A stretch of DNA of 64,000 bases from contig NW_018343971.1 in NCBI RefSeq assembly GCF_002099425.1, positions 21,737,501-21,801,500 of the forward strand, given 5' to 3'. Origin of the DNA: Phascolarctos cinereus. Lineage: Eukaryota > Chordata > Mammalia > Diprotodontia > Phascolarctidae. Positions within the stretch are counted from its first letter, which is position 1; every line of letters begins with the position of its first letter. This document shows, piece after piece, positions 58,687 through 64,000 of this stretch. The notes under the pieces were generated by a model. The model searched no databases. It saw only the letters and a program-made list of their open reading frames with translations, and was not told the origin of the DNA. The position numbers and the translations under genes are program-made.

Positions 58687-59309
58687 GTCACCATGGGTTA
58701 ATCCATTTGTGACAATATGGAGCATCCTCAGCAATAGCTTCTTCGAAATGCTTATCCCTTCTGATGGTTTCAAGTGAGATGCTAATAATGATAGACAGCT
58801 GTTAACCAAAACAGAGAGAAGTCATTGTTTATCTGTCATCTATAAACATGGCAGGCAGAGACAACAGAGAGGTAAACATGCCACACTAATAGTACATATG
58901 AAAATAACTCATTGATAATGTACAAAACAAAATTGTTAAAGATACAGGCTTCATGGTAGCAAGATGGCCAATGTGAAGGCCGATAGATTAGGAATATGGT
59001 ACAAATTATAATCAGGTGCTGCACTAGAATTAGATATATATTTTTTTAAATTTACCATGAGCTAGTTCCCTGCCTGTGTGGAATTATAATCAAATAATTT
59101 ATCTGTCATTTTCAAGGGATATAGAACTCCATGTCAAATAACAGAAATGAGTAGACAGAAAAAGTGAACAGGCACTCAAGGGGAACTAAGGCACAGTAAA
59201 GTCCATTTATGATAGCCCAGATCATTGGCTGCTGAAAAAGGTCTTTTGGCACAAGAGGAAACATCCTACATAAACACACAAAAGTATCCCAGCTACTTTT
59301 TTCATAGAA

Positions 59310-59885
59310 ACACAGCAATAGTAAGGGCCATAAAGGCCATATAGTCATGTATTCCCCACTTAAATCATGAATCCTGGCCACTACTATAAAACTTCTCAAA
59401 AGTGGTTATCCAGTTAATAATTAAATACTACAGACACAGGGAACTAACTAAATGGCAAGGCAGCCCTTGTTATAATTAGAAATTTCTCATTAAATATTTC
59501 TTAAGAAGCTATCCTCTATTTTAAATTGGCAGTTTCCACTCTAACTTTCCTTAATTTAAGCCCTCAGTCATCATATCTCCCTTCTCATATGTGAATATAT
59601 GGATATAGATAGAGATGATATAAATAAAGATGAAATAGGTATACAACTATAGATATTTCCTTTAGACTAATCATGATCTGTTCCTTTAAGCCTTGCATGG
59701 CTTAGCAAACAGACCTCAAATGCTATGGAGATGTTACCTTTAATAAAATTATCACATTTTCCACCTCAAATGTTTTCTGTCAACGTCCCTTCTAAATGAT
59801 GGTGTGCAGAGTAAACAGTACTGGACCAGATGACCTCTGAGAACTCTTTCTCAGTCTATGATCTTATGCTCCTATAATTTGAACA
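59310..59885. repeat. CR1/L3-like scrap (minus) followed by a MIR 3' end (plus)
   Basis: The phrases catgaatcctggccactact and gtggttatccagttaat recall the CR1/L3 order. From 59,820, ctggaccagatgacctctga and agtctatgatcttatgctcc match the MIR 3' end. Positions 59,886-60,400 show nothing recognisable. Confidence 0.4.
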
Positions 59886-60403
59886 TGATACTCCTAATAT
59901 TGTATGATAGAAGTCTGACTGGTGTTTTCCTTTGTTTCCTATCTCAGATCAATTCTTACCCAGGCAACTTCTTGCATATGTGTACAGATATTAATGATAC
60001 ACCATTGCCCAGGGTTCATCTGTTAAAAACTAGGAAGTGAACTGTGAGGTCCCCTGAAGTGAAAGGTCCTACACAATCTCCTACATCCTCACTGGGATAG
60101 AAGTGAGACTCTGAAAAAGGGTATTCTAGTAATGTGAGTAAATCTTCCCTGTCCCTGTTCCAAGGTTTCTAATTGGATCTAGCTCTTGATTCTCTACTTT
60201 CTTAAGGACGTCCTCACCCTTCCCCAAAATAATTCACTTCCTTGAGGGGGTATGAAGATGAGAGATGCTGAGGAAAGAATCCTTGCCCAACACATAGTTG
60301 GCACTGCCCACACTTGAGAGAAATGTCTCTTATTAATGGCATATTTAGAAACATGAGAATATTTGGTGCCTGGATTGTTGTCTGAACTTTGTAGGAGTGA
60401 CTG

Positions 60404-60404
<1 letters not shown>

Positions 60405-60451
<47 letters not shown>
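60405..60451. repeat. (TG)n microsatellite
   Basis: About 47 bp of TG dinucleotides. Confidence 0.95.
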
Positions 60452-60456
<5 letters not shown>

Positions 60457-60544
60457 TGTACTCTGAAGATGAGTATGGCAGGAAAATTAGTTTCAAAGTA
60501 TTTTCTCAATAAGAAGAGCTAGTACAAGTACCTTGACGGTACAC

Positions 60545-60780
60545 TACATTAAGTGCCAGGTCTGCAGTCAGAAAGACTCAGCTTTCTGGGTTCAAATCTG
60601 GCCTCAAATACCTGTGTGACGCTGGCCAAGTCCCCCAACACACTACCCTCAGCCTTTTTATCTGCAAAATGAGCCAGAGGAGAAAATGGCAAACCACTCC
60701 AATATTCCTGCAAAGAAAATCCTAAATGAGGAGACAAAGAATCAGATTGAAAACAACTGAACAACAACAACAACAAAAGC
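60545..60780 (+). repeat. Long marsupial CORE-SINE
   Basis: The phrases gggttcaaatctggcctcaa, gtgtgacgctggccaagtcc, ggagaaaatggcaaaccact and cagattgaaaacaactga precede an (ACA)n tail. Positions 60,781-61,344 show nothing recognisable. Confidence 0.85.
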
Positions 60781-61344
60781 AGAATCCTCAATAACATTGT
60801 CTTAGACACTACTCAGCTCTGAAGGCCCTCCAGGGAGGGAAAACAGCACTTTCCATTTCTGATCAAAGGATACTAACATTGGTCTGGATTATTCTATACT
60901 GCAACTTCCACCATAGGAGGATATGCAGGCATCTAGCACCATCTGGGGTGTCCACATAAGGACCATGGCCAAGAGGATTCCTGAGTTATGCACAAAGCAA
61001 ACACAATGAAACATACTCAATAAAACTGATTTATTAAAAATGGAAAAATCCAGGAAGATTTTGAAGAACAGATGATGAAACATTGCTCCTTCCTCATGTC
61101 GGAAGTGGGGACTAGTAATACAATGTCAGATGCAATCAAGGCGTCAGATGATTTTTACTTCATTGATTTCCTTATTCACAAGGGAGGCTCAGTCTGCAGA
61201 GTAGGTTTTAAATGAAGGTAACAGAAAATCAAAGGTTAACAATAAAATATTTTTTTTAAAAGAAGATTCTTCAAGTATGCCATTACAGCAGTACTAGATG
61301 AATATATAGTTTCCTCTACAATGCAATAGTGCCTGTTGCGACCA

Positions 61345-61485
61345 TGCTTTAATTATTTGGTTTGCCTTTTCCCTCTGCTTCATGAAGGTAGAAATCACAT
61401 TTTATATAAACTTCATGAGTTCCAGAGTTCCTAAGGCAACACTGAATATACAATAGGCACTTAATAAATGTTTCTTGAATTTTTT
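61345..61485 (+). repeat. L2-like LINE 3' end
   Basis: It has cataggta-like scraps and ends caataggcacttaataaatg, tttcttgaat. Typical L2 tail. Confidence 0.5.
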
Positions 61486-61587
61486 TGAAAAAGAGGGACT
61501 TCTGGGAGCCAAGATGACAGAGTAAAAAGTAAATCACTCTCATCTTCCCTTACTGACCTCTGAAAGCTCAGAAAATATCACCCCAGG

Positions 61588-61727
61588 GGCAGCTACGTGG
61601 CACAGTGGATAGAGCACCGGCCCTGAAGTTAGGAGGAGCTGAGTTCAAATCTGGCCTCGGACCAAACACTTGACATTTCCTAGCTGTGTGACCCAGGGCA
61701 AGTCACTTAACCCCAATTGCCTAAAAG
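61588..61727 (+). repeat. tRNA-derived CORE-SINE inside L1 5'UTR
   Basis: Full head: ggcagctacgtggcacagtg, gatagagcaccggccctgaa, gttcaaatctggcctcgg, gtgtgacccagggcaagtca, cttaaccccaattgcctaaa. The preceding L1 bases TATCACCCCAGG (61,576-61,587) recur as TATCACTCCAGG at 61,918 and 62,142, so the target-site duplication is visible. Confidence 0.92.
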
Positions 61728-61730
61728 CAA

Positions 61731-62144
<414 letters not shown>

Positions 62145-64000
62145 CACTCCAGGAAAAATCCTGAAATAGCTGAGCCAGCAGAAAGACAGAGTACAGCAGT
62201 CTTATAGCCCAGGATTCTTCAGGGATTAATGGGAAAGGCCCATCTTGCTCTGTGGGATGGGGAGCAGTACAGGATGGAAGGCATCCCAGCAAGTCAGCAG
62301 CAAGTCCCACCTCAGCAAACCGAAGAAAGATATTGAGCCCCAGGGTGGTGGAGCAGGGAAACACCAACACCAAGACCCCCTGAGTGCCTCAGCACTGGGA
62401 GGGAACTGGTAAACACCGGCTCTGAAAACCACTTGTGCTACCATTCTGCAGAAGCCAAATCTCCCAGTCCTTTAGCACAACTCAAGGCTCCCACACATCT
62501 TCCAGCAGCCAAACATTCCAGTGCTTTAAAGAAGCCCAGGTGAGCAGGAGTCCTCCATAGGCCAGGTTCCCAACCTCCACCCTGAAAGCTCCAGTGCTGC
62601 TGACCCCAGTTGAGCATCAGGTAAGCTGCCATACCCCTACAGTGTTCAGCTGCCAGCACTCATGAGGTCAGTGACCCTTTGCCACAGAAGTAGAGACTGA
62701 CTTTAAAAGCCAGGAAATAGGCAAACACCATGAGCAGAAAGCAGGAATGGATAATGACCACAGATTCTTTCTTTGAGGACAGGGAAGATCAAAACACAAA
62801 TTCAGACAAAAACAACATTGTCAGTATACCTACAACCAAAACCTCAACAGGGAATATGAACTGGTCTCAAGCCCAAAAAGCCTTCTTGGAAGAGCTCATG
62901 AAGAATTTTAAAAGTCAGATAAGAGAGGTAGAAGAAAAATTGGGAAAGGAAATGAGAGATATGCAAGAGAGAGTCAATAGCCTAGAAAAGGAAGGACAAA
63001 AATTGATCATAGAAAACAAGTCCTTAAAAAGCTATAATTGGCCAAAGAGAAAAAAAATACACTGAAGAAAATAAGTCCTTAAAAAGTATAATAGGTCAAA
63101 TGGAAAAGGAGGTACAAAGCCTCAATGAGGAGAACTGTTTAAAAAGTAAAATGGGCCAAATGGAAAAGTAGGTACAAAATCTAAGAGAAGGAAATAATTC
63201 ATTAAAAATTGTAATTGGGCAAGTAGAAGCTAATGATTTTATGAGATATCAAGAATCAAGATATCAAGATATTAAAAAAGTCAAACAGAAACAAAAGAAT
63301 GATAAAATAGAAGAAAATGTAAAATACCTTATTGGTAAAAAAATATGATCTGGAAAATAGATCCAGGAGAGACAATTTTAACATTATTAGTCTACCTGAA
63401 AACCATGATGAAAAAAGAGCCTAGACAGCATCTTTTAGGAAATCATGAAGGAAAACTACCCTGAGGTCCTAGAACCAGAAGGCAAAATAGTTATCAAAAG
63501 AATTCAATGATCACCTCCTGAAACAGATCCCAAATTGAAAATACCAAGGAATGTTGCAGCCAAATTCCCAAATTACTAGGTCAAAGAGAAAATACTACAG
63601 GCACCCAGAAAGAAACAATTCAAATATTGCAGAAGCATAATTAGGATAGCACATGATTTAGCAGATTCTACTTTAAGGGACTGGAGGGCTTGTAATATAA
63701 TGTTCCAGAGGTCAAAGGCAATAGGATTAAAACCGAGAATTACCTACCCAGCAAAACTGAGTATAATCTATCAGGGGAAAAAATGGATATTCAGTGAAAT
63801 AGAGGACTTTTAAGCATTCTTGATCTAAAGACCAGAGCTGAATAGAAAATTTGACTTTCAAATACAAGACTAAAGAGAAGCATGAAGAGGTAAACAGGAA
63901 AGAAAAATCACAAGACACTTATGAAAGTTGACCCGTCTACACACCTGCATGGAAAGATATTTGTAACTCATGAAACCTTTTTCAGTATTAAGGTAGTTGG

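Overview
The window reads as marsupial nuclear DNA. It is AT-rich and packed with non-LTR retrotransposons: L1, ORF1-only half-L1 (HAL1), RTE, CR1/L3-like and L2 fragments, MIR, and tRNA-derived CORE-SINEs of the kind found in opossums and other marsupials. The assignment rests on family resemblance and I could not test it by search. There is no operon, tRNA or rRNA gene, or CRISPR array.

The only host-gene sequence I recognise is a carboxylesterase (CES1-like) locus on the minus strand, present as two head-to-tail copies. Exon numbers follow the human CES1 14-exon model, from memory. Copy A (57,068 down to 23,818) keeps exons 6 to 11, a probable remnant of 12, and exons 13 and 14. Exons 6-9 and 11 are open with GT/AG splice sites. 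Exon 10 lacks one base, exon 12 is decayed, exon 13 has an in-frame stop, and exon 14 lacks one base just before its C-terminus. Copy B (17,522 down to 8,775) keeps only exons 8-11. Its exon 8 acceptor is shifted, its exon 9 acceptor is lost, and exon 11 carries a TGA. Introns 8, 9 and 10 of A and B still align, including old MIRs at matching places, so B arose by tandem duplication of genomic DNA and not by retroposition. Exons 1-5, with the catalytic serine, are not in the window.

The rest is a record of retrotransposition. A complete HAL1 with a target-site duplication lies at 374-3,278. A rearranged L1/HAL1 with an in-frame ORF1-ORF2 fusion lies at 5,535-8,630. An RTE fragment with a 5' inversion lies at 25,290-26,155. 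Intron 9 of copy A holds a full-length L1 (50,117 to about 32,440, minus) split by two insertion complexes. The first is a plus-strand HAL1 inside another HAL1 (34,436-39,850). The second is a minus-strand HAL1 inside another HAL1 (41,245-46,946), the outer one apparently carrying about 400 bp of transduced 3' flank. These insertions enlarge intron 9 from about 1.1 kb to 18.8 kb. A further L1, with a SINE and a long TA array in its 5' region, begins at 61,498 and runs off the right end.
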